The translations under genes and the position numbers were made by a program. Shown here piece after piece: positions 44,707-56,344 of a stretch of DNA of 64,000 nucleotides. The number at the start of each line of letters is the position of its first letter. The stretch's first letter is position 1. The notes under the pieces were generated by a model that had not been told where the DNA came from, did not search any database, and saw only the letters and a list, made by a program, of their open reading frames with translations. Source of the stretch: Entomortierella parvispora (Eukaryota; Mortierellomycota; Mortierellomycetes; Mortierellales; Mortierellaceae); NCBI GenBank assembly GCA_963573315.1, contig OY752146.1:2542001-2606000 (forward strand), in the 5' to 3' direction.

Positions 44707-45924
44707 CTACGAAGACCCATTGAGACCAAGCGAGTTCTTGACGTAGTTGGCGACCATCACAATTGGGTTCTTGGGCGAAACATAGAGGGCGGAACACTCC
44801 ACCAAAGTGTTGCCATGCACGTCGTGAATACTGGCGATGGTGTAGCCCTTGCGACCTTCAATCTTTTCAAACTCGGCCTTGACCATTACAAACTGATCGG
44901 CCTTGACAGGCTTACGGTAGTTGACATTCAAATTAGCGGTAAATCCAATGTGGAAAGGGAGGTTGGGAAGTGCCTAGGAACACACACAAAAAAGAAAGAG
45001 AATCGAAACGTGAGTCTTGTATCCACAAAACTACAGCAAAGGGTCATCTATGTGTCAGGGAAACCACACTTACCACCATACCAGTAGCCTCGTCTAAATA
45101 CATTCAAGTGGTTTCAAAGAAATAAAGAAAGGAAGCCAAGGTCAGCCAGTCCGTCTGCGAAGGACACTACGAAATAAACGCCACCAAATCGATTTAGCTA
45201 TCTTACCAAGAAGGGTCGCCAAGAGACCACCATGGATGATCCTGTCATGACCGCACAGACTACGTCCCAAATGCATAAACAATACGATCGCCTTCTTGTC
45301 TTTTCTCTCAAACTTCAATGGATGCACACTCAACATGTTCTCGCCCCTCAACGTGCCCGCAGTCAAATGATGGGGTTCCGTCACTTTGGTCAGGTACCAA
45401 TATGGGTCGGCTTCTTTCCATTCTCCGTCCTTGACTTTGACCTTGTACTCATGAACCAGATCCAATTCCATCATCTCACGCTCCAACACCACGGATCGCT
45501 TCAACTCCTCGACTTTTTCAGGTGTAGGTTTGTTTCCCAAAGACGAGGGGAAGGGCTGATCCGGAGCCTCAGTTCCGAGAATCGTAGGTTGCATCTTGCC
45601 CACAGGCATGGTCGAAAATCCCCCCATGCTGACCGGATCCATCTTTGAATAGGCAAACGCACCAAAGGCCGCAGAGGCGGACATCAAGGTGAGTCGTTGG
45701 ATCCAGCGGGAGAAGTATCCGCTGGCAGCGGTCTGTGAGTTGGAGGGATCGCCCGATTGAGAAGGTGGAGAGGCAGTGTTGAGGGAGGAAGAGCTTTGGG
45801 AGCTAGTGGAGTAGAGACCGGAGCGACGAGAGTGTTGAAGAGGAGTTGTTAAACGGATCCTGCTAGAAACGACCAGGCGCCGAGCGACCTGGTTTAAAGG
45901 CGGGCTGGGGACAGTTTTGAGCAT
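44707..45924 (-). CDS. Hotdog-fold (4HBT) acyl-CoA thioesterase-like protein, probably mitochondrial
   Basis: Three exons on the minus strand: 45207-45924, 45074-45093 (a 20-nt micro-exon) and 44707-44973, giving 334 aa. Residues 1-60 are basic and Ser-rich with RR pairs and no acidic residues near the start, like a mitochondrial presequence. A hydrophobic stretch follows (LTLMSASAAFGAFAY, about 79-93), possibly a membrane anchor. The hotdog domain covers about 190-330. Its signature, rebuilt only when the micro-exon is included, is IIHGGLLATLLDEATGMV, with the Asp/Glu pair of the family in place; FTANLNVNYRKPVK then forms the central strands. Such proteins hydrolyse acyl-CoA esters; substrate length cannot be told. 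Fungal Fmp10-like proteins have this layout, but I do not assign a gene symbol. Confidence 0.85.
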
Positions 45925-46432
45925 GGAGAGCAGGAGAGATGTGAGGGTGGTGTGAGAGTGGAGAGAATGCAGTCAGAGAGGATCTGCAGAGAGGAAGAGA
46001 GGAGAGTGGGAGTAAGAGGGAGGGAGGGAGGGATTAATGATTGAGGGAGGGAGAAGAGGAAGAAGGAAGGATGACATGAGCATGCATCATGTCATGGCCA
46101 AGCGAGCTCGCAAGCTTCAAGGCGGGCCAGCCAGTCGTTGCTGTTCCCGGCACACACGGGCTTGGTGATGCTAGCCATGCAGGGACAGACCACGGAAGAT
46201 TTGCACGCATCAGATACACACAGACACACAGATCGAAAAAAAAACGAAAAATACGCAGTCCTGTCACATGACCCATTTTTGCCGCCCGTCGTTCCTGACT
46301 GGGTGTTCTGGATCGGGACACTCTCCCACACCTTACAACGGCTGCAGTACTTTCCGGGGGTTCCTTTCTTCTTCCACCTCCTTCACCTTTGACTGCAGAC
46401 AGACAGACACTCCACCCTCTCTTCCTGCGACC
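45925..46432. promoter_or_regulatory. Divergent promoter between the thioesterase and EF-Ts genes
   Basis: 508 bp between two start codons pointing away from each other, both for probable mitochondrial proteins. Purine-rich on the plus strand at 45930-46075 (pyrimidine leader of the thioesterase) and CT-rich at 46340-46430 (leader of EF-Ts). Confidence 0.5.
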
Positions 46433-47769
46433 ATGTTCCGATCCGTCTTTGCTGCCGCCCCTGCCAGGGCTCTTCTGTTGCGCAACGCTTCAGCCTACTC
46501 GACTGCTGCCACCACCGCGATCAAGCCCAACATCAAAATGCTGGCCGAGATTCGAAAGACAATGGAGGGCATCTCCATGATGAAGGCCAAGGAGGCGCTC
46601 ATTCAAACCAACAACGATCTCGAGAAGGCCCTCGAATGGGTCCGAGAGGATGAGGCCAAGGCCGGAATTAAGAAGGCCGAGAAGCTCAAGGACCGCCAGG
46701 CCCTCGAGGGTCTCGTCGGTGTCGTTGTCGGAAACGTCGGCGAACATGGCAACCGTGGAGCCATTGTTGAGGTAAGCCTCGCACTTTCAAATACTAAAGC
46801 AGGACAGTGATGAAAAGGCAAACCGGAGCTGGAGAGACACAGGCAGCCTCACGGACATCTGAACTAGGGACCAGGAGCTCATGGAAAGACTGGACCCCAT
46901 AGGCGAACACTGGCAGACTCTGTTAAACAGAAGGTGGTCGTCTTGAATGCTCCTTGGCTGACCAACAACACTCCTCTGTTGTTCTATAGCTCAACTGCGA
47001 GACAGACTTTGTCTCCAGAAACGACCTCTTCAAGGGTCTTGTGAGCCAGATCGCGTCCACTGCTCTTCTGGTCGTCGATGGCTCTACCACTGCTGCCTCT
47101 GGTGAGAAGAAGGGTCTTGTTCAGGACGTTTCTCTCGAGGAGTTGCTTCAAGCTCCCCTTCTTCCCGACCCCTCTGCTGCTTCTGGATCAACCCCCGAGG
47201 AATTCGACACTGTTCAGGGATCCATCACAAAGATGATTGGCAAATTGGGCGAAAACATCTCTCTTCGTCGCTGTTCCGTCGTTCACATTCCAGAGAACCA
47301 GCGTGGATTGGTTTTGACCGGAGGTGCTACCCATGGCGGTGACAACCACCCTTATGCCGGCAAGATGGGCGCCCTTTCCGTCTTGACTCTTGTTTCCAAG
47401 CAGGGAGGATCCAAGAAGGTCGTTCCTTCCGAGAATGTCACAAAGTTGTCGAGACAACTGACTCGCCATTTGATTGCCTCACCCTCTGTTACAATTAACC
47501 AGGAGGACTGCAAGATCCCATTGGAGATATCGAATGGTGGCCATGCCCCTCCAGAGGAGGTCGATGCTTGGTTGGATGAGCGTGTGTTGATGAGACAACC
47601 ATTCGTGTTTGGAGGTGGCAAGGTCGAGCAAGTGATTGCCAAGATCGCAAAGGAGGAGGGATTGAGGATCAAGGTCGTCGACGCTGTCCGGTGGGAGCGT
47701 GGAGAGGGCATGGTCAAGGCCGAGACTGTTGACTTTGCAGAGGAGGTCCGGAGACAGATGGAGAAATAG
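46433..47769 (+). CDS. TSF1: Mitochondrial elongation factor Ts
   Basis: Two exons, 46433-46771 and 46990-47769, give 372 aa. Residues 1-30 (MFRSVFAAAPARALLLRNAS) are an Arg/Ala-rich presequence. A UBA-like EF-Tu-binding helix pair follows (IRKTMEGISMMKAKEALIQ, then DLEKALEWVRED). The invariant EF-Ts core spans the intron: GAIVE joined to LNCETDFVSRNDLF. The remaining 250 residues form the two-part dimerisation-like core, with HGGDNHPYAGKMGALSVL matching the second subdomain. The protein recharges mitochondrial EF-Tu with GTP. Length and order fit eukaryotic mitochondrial EF-Ts. The ATG at 46433 gives a good presequence; the frame upstream of it is open but lacks coding features. Confidence 0.93.
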
Positions 47770-47886
47770 AGAGAGGACAAGAACATCATAGAACATCATA
47801 GAAAGCACCATAAATTCAATTGTATAGCACCAACGCTTTATTTCAGGACAATGCTCCGTATGTATTTGGGGTCAAGGGTCCTTACC

Positions 47887-49065
47887 CTACTTTGTCATGA
47901 CATGGACGAACACGTCAATTGTGCTTTGGGCAGATCGTGGTTTTCGATTGAGCAGATACACAAGGTCTGGGCTAGTTGCGGCTGCAGGATCGCCCTTCCA
48001 ACCTGCGTACCAAAGGTACTCTGTTTTGACAACCACAAATGAATGATCAGTTCCATCTTCTTTTCCTTTCTTTTCTTTCTCTCTCTCTCTCTCTCTCTTT
48101 CATCGCTTTTCTCCCTCACCTTCGATCACTCGCACTTCAGTATCTGAAGGCCACAAAGGCGGCTCCACAGTTCGGCAAGCTCGAGGGAAGAGTGCGCCCA
48201 GGGCGTTCCCATAGGTGTGTCTTGTATCTGAATCATGATACAAAAACAAATCGGTACTCTGCTGAGATCTGTCATTGATTCCGTTTCTTTTGAGGAGCTG
48301 GAACAGGCGATCCCTCTCTCGCGGCCAGTCATCTCCTGTGAGTGTAAAGATCTGTCGATGAACCTGTTGGGAATTCTTGGGATCAATCACCTCACGAGTG
48401 AAATCGATCACATCCTGTATTGCCACGGGATTGATGTTACAAGCCGCGACGGGTAAGGGCCAGGTGAGTTTGAGGATACTTGGAAGCAGGAAGAACAATT
48501 GCTCTTGAAGCATCGCCGCTCTACGCCAAGAGAAGGACAGGGGGGTTCTCTTCAAAGGTGAATAGTCCATTTCCTTGCTATTTGTTTCTCTACGCTCTTC
48601 CCCTGCTTTGTTTCCTCCTTCAACTGTCCCTTACCTGATAACGACGATCGCCTGTGCAGATGTCTTAAGAGTAGAAAAGAGAAACTTTTCAAAGTCGAAA
48701 AGCTGGGCCAAGAGCTCGCGGCCGTCCTTCTTGGCCATCTCATCTGCACCCATATGAGAGAAAAACAATACGCTTGGCAGACTGTCCGCCTCGGCCATCA
48801 CTGCCTCAGAAAGGACCTCTTTCAGGGCTTGGAAGACCTTTTTGCGCTTGCCAACATCTGGGTATGGGATAACGAGGATCCAGTCGATGTGCTGCGTGTT
48901 CAGTAGTCCTCGAAACGCCTGCTTCCAATCATACACGCTTGGAGATGTGCTCGAATTCTCGTCCAGGGTGGGATAGAGAACAAACCTGTACAAACTCTTG
49001 AGCTGGCTGTGGATGTTGTAGCCCAGGTAAGACTTGCAACCTACAAGCAATACCGATCGTGCCAT
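47887..49065 (-). CDS. Uncharacterised NAD(P)-binding (NmrA/SDR-like) protein
   Basis: Three exons on the minus strand: 48635-49065, 48120-48577 and 47887-48020, giving 340 aa. The N-terminus MARSVLLVGCKSYLGYNI is a beta strand followed by a Gly-rich turn and helix, as in a Rossmann fold (GCKSYLG in place of the usual GxxGxxG). WILVIPYPDVGKRKKVFQAL and SVLFFSHMGADEMAKKDG then resemble later strands of NmrA-like proteins. Exon 2 continues with a helix-rich part (VAIQDVIDFTREVID), and exon 3 with LWYAGWKGDPAAATSPDLVYLL. Exon 3 is inferred from a matching GT/AG pair and exact phase; without it the frame would run to a stop 19 codons after the donor. I do not recognise a named family. A redox-sensing or reductase role is possible, but catalytic Tyr-x3-Lys is not seen. 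Confidence 0.75.
48080..48100. repeat. CT repeat inside intron 2 of the Rossmann-fold gene
   Basis: About nine CT units. On the sense (minus) strand this is GA-rich, the opposite of a polypyrimidine tract. Confidence 0.7.
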
Positions 49066-49259
49066 TTAGGAAATGGGGATAAATGTGCGAAGCGAAAAGA
49101 GCTAAGGATGAGGAGACCTTGCACATTGATCATTCCGGTTTTCAAGACTTCCTTTCATCAGTATTTTTGTCTAAATAAATGTTTTTCTTTGCTTTGACTA
49201 TGTGCAGTAATGGGCTATGGCAGTGACAAGGGGTAAGGGCGTAGGAGCAACGAATTTGT

Positions 49260-51515
49260 TTACGTGTAAGAGTACTGGGGTCCTCCACCACCCTCTGGCA
49301 CGGTCCAGTCGATATTTTGGCTAGGATCTTTGATATCGCACGTTTTGCAGTGGATGCAGTTCTGGGAGTTGATTTGAAGGCGCTTGGCTCCAGCAGGACC
49401 GTTCTCGTCATCTACAAACTCGTAGACACCGGCGGGGCAGAAACGTCCCTCGGGTCCATCAAAGTATTTCAAGTTGCGCTTCACGGGGACATCCTTATCT
49501 CTCAAGCGCAAATGCACAGGCTGGTTCTCGGCATGGTTGGTTCCCGTCCTGGAAACTGACGTCAGGAGATCGAATGAAATGACACCATCGGGCTTAGGGT
49601 AGTCAATTTTGTCCGACTCCTTGGCGACACGGAGACGGGCGTAGTCAGGGGTGGTGTTATGGAAGGTCCAAGGGGTACGACCCTTGAGGAGGATGGTATC
49701 GATACCAGAGTAGATAACACCTCCGAGGTTTCCAAGAGGAGTATGGAAACTGGGCCTGCAGTTACGGATTTCGTACAACTCTTTCCAGATCCAGCTATCC
49801 TTGACCTTCTGGTCAAAATCTTCCATCACAATGGGCTTTTCCTCGGAGAAGCTGTCGGATGTGATGGCGGCATAGGCAGACTCTGCTGCCAACATTCCCG
49901 ACTTCATGGCAGTGTGGGTGCCCTTGATTTTGATCAAGTTCAAGAAACCAGCGGTACATCCAATGAGAGCTCCACCAGGGAAGTGCAACTTGGGGATCGA
50001 CTGAAGTCCTCCTTCGTTAATAGCGCGAGCGCCGTAGGTCATACATTCTCCACCCTCCAAAAGATCCTTGACATAGGGGTGGTGCTTGAAACGCTGGAAC
50101 TCCTTGTAGGGGTTCAGGTAAGGGTTTTCGTAATCAAGACCTACAACCAATCCCAAGCTCAACATGTCCTCGCCCATGTGGTAGATGAAGGATCCTCCAT
50201 AAGTCGAGTTGTCGATGGGCCAGCCCAAACCGTGAACTACAGTGCCTGGCTTGGATTTGCTGGGGTCAATCTTCCAAACTTCCTTGATTCCAATACCATA
50301 GGTTTGGGGATCGCACTCGTCGCGGAGGTTGAATTGACGGAACAGCTTCTTGGTCAAAGAACCGTGGCATCCCTCGGCAAAAAGGGTGACCTTGGCGTGG
50401 AACTCCATGCCGCGCTCAAAACCATCCTTGGGCTTGAAGTTTTTGTCCAATCCAACATCACTGGTGGCGACTCCTTTGACGCTGCCGTCGTCGTTGTAGA
50501 GGATCTAGAATCAGAGTATCAGGGTCGTACCGTGAGCAATATAGTTAAGAGTGAGTCGGCCGTGGGAAAAAAAATCAAAAAAAAGTCACTCATTTCCTTT
50601 TTTACCTCACTGGCAGAGAATCCGGGGAAGACCTCGACTCCGGCTTCCTCAGCCTGCTCGCCGAGCCATTTGACGTAGTTGCTCAAGGAGACAATATAGT
50701 TGCCCTCATTGTTCATCTGAGGAGGATGGGGCAAGGGGATGGCGTAGTTCTTGGTGAAGAGCTTCATCTGATCACTGAGAGCGGGCTGGTTCAAAGGTGC
50801 CTAGAAACCCCAAAAGAAATTGAACGGTTTAGCAATACAATGCTTGTTGGATCAACTGCCACATCCTCTCTCCAGCGTAACGACAACAATAACACAAGAA
50901 CAGAACACTAGAACAGCGGCGGCTAGATCATGCAAACAGACAATAACAGAGAACCTACACCCTTCTCCTTCCAGTCAGGAATCAACTCGTTGAGGGCGCG
51001 GGGCTCGAGAACAGCGCCAGAGAGAGTGTGGGCACCTGTTTATAGGTCAGGAAAGATTGATAAAACGCAGAATTAGTCCTGATCCATGACATGCAGCGAT
51101 CTATGCGGAATAAGGGGCATGGCAACATACCGATCTCTCCGGCCTTCTCGAGCAAGACGACGCGAAGCTCACGACCATCGGCATTGGCAAGCTGCTTGAG
51201 CTTGATGGCAGCACTGAGACCAGCAGGTCCGCCTCCGACAATAACAACGTCAGTCTCATCCGCAAAACGCTCAGCCTTGGTGGGATCCTCGGACTCGTCC
51301 TCGTCTTCCTCGGAAAGACGGGGGATGGACTGAGAAAAGGCACGAAGAGAGTTTCCAGTGGAGCGGTAAGTGTTGTTGAACGCAACGCGGCCAGCAAGAG
51401 CGAGAGGGCGCTGACGCTGCAGAGCAGAGGCGATGGTAAGGAAAGAGCGTCTCGGAGCGACGTTGTTGGTGGCAACTCGGGCGGAAGCGCGCAGGGCACG
51501 CGAGGCAACGGACAT
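49260..51515 (-). CDS. CIR2: Electron transfer flavoprotein-ubiquinone oxidoreductase, mitochondrial
   Basis: Four exons on the minus strand: 51131-51515, 50959-51035, 50606-50800 and 49260-50504, giving 633 aa. A long basic presequence covers 1-70. The FAD-binding beta-alpha-beta follows ([17 protein letters not shown]), then across the intron [15 protein letters not shown], then [10 protein letters not shown] and the membrane/ubiquinone region ([11 protein letters not shown]). The C-terminal 4Fe-4S ligands are present: a Cys in FCPAGVYEF and the triplet [13 protein letters not shown]. The enzyme passes electrons from ETF, which collects them from acyl-CoA and amino-acid dehydrogenases, to ubiquinone in the inner membrane. 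At the end of exon 2 the frame demands the donor GTAGGT, two bases downstream of an overlapping GTGTAG. Family length is normal. Confidence 0.95.
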
Positions 51516-52293
51516 TATGGGAGATCCAGGAACAATTAGTAAGGGGATGAATGAGATGTACGAGGAGAAGTAGGAGAAGAGGGGAGGATGGTAGGACAAA
51601 AGAAGAGAGGGCAGAGAGGGGAGAGAGGAGAAGGGGGATGACGGAAATGAAGATGAGTGGAGAAGAAAAGGAGGAGGAGAGGGAGAGAGAGAGAGGACAA
51701 CCATGAGTGGAGACGAGGATGCAAAAACACCGAGAAGAACGGCGGATCGCACGGGCTGCGCGGAGAGATGACATGTGGGGGGCAGGCGAGGGCAGTCAAC
51801 TAAAGAGGGCTGGAGTAGGCTTTCGACCTGTAATTGAACACCCAGGCTCAACCATCCTCATCTCCAATTGACCAAAAACTTGCGGGTGCGGGGCACGGCA
51901 ACCTTCGTGTGCTGACTCTGGCATGTGATCAGCAGAAGCCTCTCTCTGCTCCTTGCGCCCTCTTTCTTCGCGCCAGATGTCCTTGTCGCACGCGTTCGTC
52001 CCTCCCGCTCTCCACTCCCTCCACAGAAAGCGCGCGCGTCATGATGCTGTCACCCTACGATTTATTATTCAAAGGAACTAGACGTGGGCACATCACCGAT
52101 CCAGTGAAGCACGACACGAATGCACGGACTCAGAATGAGAGACAAAAGTCATGTTTCTTTGTTCTTTCCCACACTGCATCTCTTCCTTCTTCCTCTTTCT
52201 CCTCTCCCTCACACCTTCCCTCTCTTTTTTTTTCTCCACTCTTCTTGATCACACTTCTCCTCACCACATCACCCATAAACCTGCCCCTCCGTC
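51516..52293. promoter_or_regulatory. Divergent promoter between ETF-QO and the SRPBCC gene
   Basis: 778 bp between two start codons pointing away from each other. GA-rich on the plus strand at 51590-51700 (leader of ETF-QO) and CT-rich at 52150-52260 (leader of the small gene). CACGTG-like sites are not obvious; nothing else stands out. Confidence 0.45.
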
Positions 52294-53063
52294 ATGTCTG
52301 TCACCAGAGTCGTCGAATCCCGTATCATTGAGGCAAGCAAACGCCTTCTCTGTTTTCTCCGTCGCCGGCGATTGTCTTTCTACGACTGACTTTGCAGTTT
52401 AAACATCCATCCTCTCTCACGATACTCCACCTAGGCGCCCATTGAGATCGTTTGGAAACATGTTCGTACCGTCGAACTGAAGTTTTGGAAGGCAGTGAAG
52501 CATGTCGCTGTTCAGGGAGGACTTGGCGAGGGTAGGTACTCCAGCCTTCTTGAAAGGTCTCAGCTACACTTTCTAACGTTCTGAATCACGTTTACGCAGT
52601 CGGTAGCACTCGCAAAATCTCTTTCAACGACGGTGCAGTGCAAGAGGTCAAGGTCGTTGAGCTATCAGGTATGAGAGGATTGATGCGTCCACGGATTACC
52701 TCGTCGTGCGTCTTTGACTGACGGCCTGGGTCTTTTTGTGATCACAATGAATAGACTTGGCCCACTTTGTCAGCTTCGATTTCATCGAGGCCCAACCGCC
52801 TGTCGGGTTCATGTCCGCTCTCCACACTATCTCGCTCCGCAGAGTTACCTCCAACAACACAACATTTGTCGAATGGACCGCAGACTTTTCTTCGGATGCT
52901 CAGCTTGGTAGGTATCATGTCTCTGCCTCCTCAATGTTGTTCTCACTTCTGACGCTTTTCCCTGCTCTTTTTATTTTTTGACTTGAAAGCTGTTATCGAG
53001 GACAGCCGGTACAAGCGACAAGAAGGATTGGAGGATCTTGCCAAAGCCGTTGGCAAGAAGTAA
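52294..53063 (+). CDS. Small SRPBCC/START-like ligand-binding protein
   Basis: Five exons (52294-52332, 52435-52531, 52600-52668, 52755-52907, 52990-53063) give 143 aa. The order is that of the polyketide cyclase/Bet v1-like helix-grip fold: a first strand VVESRIIEAP, the short helix IEIVWKHVRTVELKFW, strands TRKISFND and VQEVKVVELS, then FVEWTADFSSDA and a long C-terminal helix ending KAVGKK. The opening phrase with a Pro after a beta strand and IEIVW is characteristic of the superfamily, whose members bind hydrophobic ligands. No ligand can be named. The first intron begins with GC (ATTGAG/GCAAGC), needed for the frame. Five exons for 143 residues is dense for this window. Confidence 0.8.
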
Positions 53064-53253
53064 AACTCCTCAAACTGGTCATCTTCTCGCTGTCTCACTT
53101 GCCAGCAGAAAATGTACGCGGCACGTTGTCTTGCTTCACCATAATGAGTTCTTCAAATAAAACCTGCCAACATACGTGTTATACATGGTTTTAATGGTAC
53201 AAATCGCTAGGAATATATGGTACACTGAATGTTACAACGCCACTCTCACAAAT

Positions 53254-54939
53254 TCACAACTTGTCTTGAACTTGCGTTGAAGTATTGGCCGCGCAGGAAG
53301 AAGATCCTTGTGAGTCGGAGAGACCACGAGTGTGACTGGTGCGTCGTTCCCTGCCACACCAGCAGGCCACTGGGTTACCTAGGGTACAAGGACAGATCTC
53401 ACCGCGCCGCTTGCCTTCAATCTGTCGAATCCACCAACCCTTTCCATCAGCTGGAATTTCAGTTCGAGAGGAAGCAGATCCGTCTGTACTGTGAGTACCA
53501 CCTTCTTGTCTCGAGCGTCGGGGGGTCGAAAGATTCGAAAAGCGGTCCTGGTCTCTATCGTCATCTTCATCTGAGGAATACTCATCTGCTTCTGACCCGT
53601 CAGGCTCGTGTCTGTTGGAAAAATTTGCGTTTTCGAGCGTGTCGTTGGCATCGATGGAGCTCATCGAATTCATACAAACTGAGGTGTTGTGCGATGCATT
53701 GCTCTTGCTGGCCTGCCAAAACGGTCCTGTGTTTGATAAACCAGCCGAGAACCGCCGAGAGGCATTCGACATTGTAGATGAAAACGTCAAATCCAAGTCT
53801 TTGTCCTTGCCAATGCCATGATTGGCTTGGAAGGGTTTTGGACTGCCGAGGAGAAATGAGGATTTTGGCCGAGCTTGGACGTGCGCCTGCTTTTGTTGGA
53901 CTGGTGCAGGAGGAAAGGCTAGAATGACTCGAGACGGCGGTCCTGGTGCAAATCCTTCTTCTTCGTCGTTCTCCGTAGGATACATCTTTCGAAGGGCTTT
54001 GGAATACAGGACTACAAACAACACCCATCCGATGTGCAACATGATCCAACCTCCAGGACCAAGGATATAGAACACGCCAACCAAGGAGTGATTATTTTGA
54101 CACACGACTTGATGAGGAGGCTTCCTAGCGTCTTTGTTAACTTCCGCTGCAATGACTGTTCCGTTGCTGGCTTCAGGTATTTGAAGCGACAGATTGTCAT
54201 CGCAATCGCTAACGAATTTTGATTTCTGCTTCGACATGACTGTCCCAAAGTAGATACCCTCCAGGATTGTCATGGCTATCAGAACCCAATACAGAGCTAT
54301 CAACGATTTGAACCGTTGATGGGGCGCGACTTTGTGCAGCACGATAACCATGGTGAGCCCAAGCAGTGCATAGATGACATAGACACCTGTGTACACGAAC
54401 TTGACTGGCGCAGGAGCATTGAACTGAATGTACGCTTGAAGGTTCGCAATGTTGAAGCACAACACCAGTGCAAGAGAAGGAGTCTATTCCGTTGAAGAGA
54501 GTCAAAAGACAAACTGCATGAGCATGTTGGATTTCGGACACTTGTCATCTGTTGCCTTGCTCATTTCCTGCCAACTTACAACGAGGAGAATCAACAGGAT
54601 CCAGACGCCTAAAGCTACCGGGCAACAGCAGCAGAACTGGGCGCTTCTCTTTGGCGGAGATGACAGCGCCGAGGGTCGGAGTCTTACAGGCAGTGGTGTG
54701 GAGAGATTATTACCATCGATCTGGACTCGAGAGTCTGCTGTCAGGATAAATGGGTCTGATGTTTCCCTAGACATGTTTCCCACACAGTACGTTCGATCGT
54801 CACGGCAAGTGCTGTCAATCGAAGACACGGATGCAATGGTAGAGGGTGTGAGAAGAGAGAAGACATGATCGGTTGCACAGGCGTCTTTTAAAGCAATTAT
54901 GAAGTTGTTGGGCTGTAGGATTGTTGTGGCGTGTGCCAA
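53254..54939 (-). CDS. Uncharacterised multi-pass membrane protein with long cytosolic tail
   Basis: Two exons on the minus strand, 54580-54939 and 53254-54483, give 529 aa. Residues 1-95 are polar with a possible lumenal or extracellular character. Hydrophobic segments then follow at about 97-125 (begins with FCCCCPVALGVWILLILLV), 140-165, 175-195 and 245-272, suggesting four to five spans. Between the third and fourth lies a polar loop with a Cys pair (DCDDN ... VVCQNNH), perhaps a disulphide. The last 240 residues are Ser/Asp-rich, cytosolic and disordered, with an acidic SSDEDDDRDQDR patch. A Pro-Gly-Gly turn precedes the last span (YILGPGGWIMLHIGW). I recognise no family. The start could also be the internal Met at residue 56; the upstream ATG is chosen because the frame there is open. 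Confidence 0.65.
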
Positions 54940-56344
54940 TCCCCACTGCCGCTTTTAGTTAGTGGCCAACACGGCGCACCAACATATTGCAGGGGGAGGC
55001 AATTGATGTTCTTGGCAAAAGCCCCCTCCCCACACGGTCCCAAGAGAGAATATTTTTGTACCTGGGTGAGATGAATCAGTCAAAGAGTGAGGCAGAGAAG
55101 TGCACCCTCAAAACGAGAATAGTAATGAGAAATGACGATGGACGTTGATGTCGTGTTTTTTGCGGGCGAAAGATAATAGAGTGTATTCAAAAAAGACAGA
55201 CGGAGGGAGGAAGAAGGAGGGAGGGTGAGAGTGATAGAGAAAGAAAGAGAGAAAGACAGGGAAATGAAAGAAAGAGAGGGGTGGGAAGGAGGAAGGAGTC
55301 GAAAAACTGAGGTGTGGAAGAAACAAAAGCTGAGTTCCATTGATGAAAGCCGACAGAAAAAAAAAGATTAATACAGCCCGTCTGGAGGGCTGGGAGCAAA
55401 GGAGGGCGAGGGAGAAAGAACGAGATGGTCGGATTTCATTCTTCAAAAGGGGTTGAGGGGGGGTAAGTCTTTGACAAGACCCTGGTCTCCTACAAAAGTG
55501 ACATCTTTGCTGGGGACGGCGACGAGAGGGGCCAAAGATTGAGAGCAAACCGCACGCCAGAGACCGAGTGCATGGCCACACGATTGGAAGTGAGGGCAGG
55601 AGAGGGCGATGCTTACTTGCATCAAGGTTCGCTTGGAGTTTCCCCTGGGTTGGCCACGATCTTGAATCCCGATCGTACAACGTCCCTGCTTGCAGAGGAG
55701 CAGAGGGCATGAGCACTGTTCATTCGGGAGTGGTGTGCTCTTGGTGAGTCTGGGCCTGGCCACGGAGCCACGTCGATTGAATCGAGACTCAAGTCCATGT
55801 GACCACGGCCTTCACTTTTTTGATAAAAAAACTCGTTTATTAAAAAAATTAATAATAATTTACTCTCATTTTTCAAATTGACCATCGTTGCACACACTTT
55901 GAAAGTTCGAACGTGTCATCTTTGATCCCAACTCACATCTTCACATCATTCATTCATCCGTCTTCCTATCTGTCTCCTCCTCCTTCCATCCCTTTGTGGC
56001 ACTTGCATCCCCTCCTTACTAGCAACGCGAGATAATACGAGGTAGGCAGCTTGTGTGGTAATAATAGGATGTCAAGATGATGAAACACATTCCCGAGAAT
56101 CCTGAGTCTGTCTCACCTATGGACCCATCCTTGCATGTTCATCTCGTCACCTCTCTCATTCCTCTCCTCACGTCTTGTACCGGCATATCCTCCATCTCCT
56201 GTTCATCTCGTACTCAATCCCTCACGTATCCACCTAATCTGGACCCCTTTCATTCATTTGTAGCCCATCTCCTCCGCTTGCTTTCATCGCCGGACGATAA
56301 CTTTTCACTGTAGCCGGTAGACCCCTAGCAGACTGCAGCCACAA
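54940..56344. other. 1.4-kb divergent intergenic region
   Basis: Between the membrane-protein gene (minus) and the glycosyltransferase gene (plus). 55080-55450 is purine-rich on the plus strand with GGGA/GAAAG runs; 55820-55870 is A/T-rich; 55920-56310 is CT-rich and probably the leader of the glycosyltransferase. Open frames here are products of these tracts. No RNA gene was seen. Confidence 0.5.

Noticed and set aside
50959-50962. Alternative donor GTGTAG for exon 2 of ETF-QO
   Set aside because: It breaks the reading frame; the overlapping GTAGGT two bases downstream restores KGAPLNQP.
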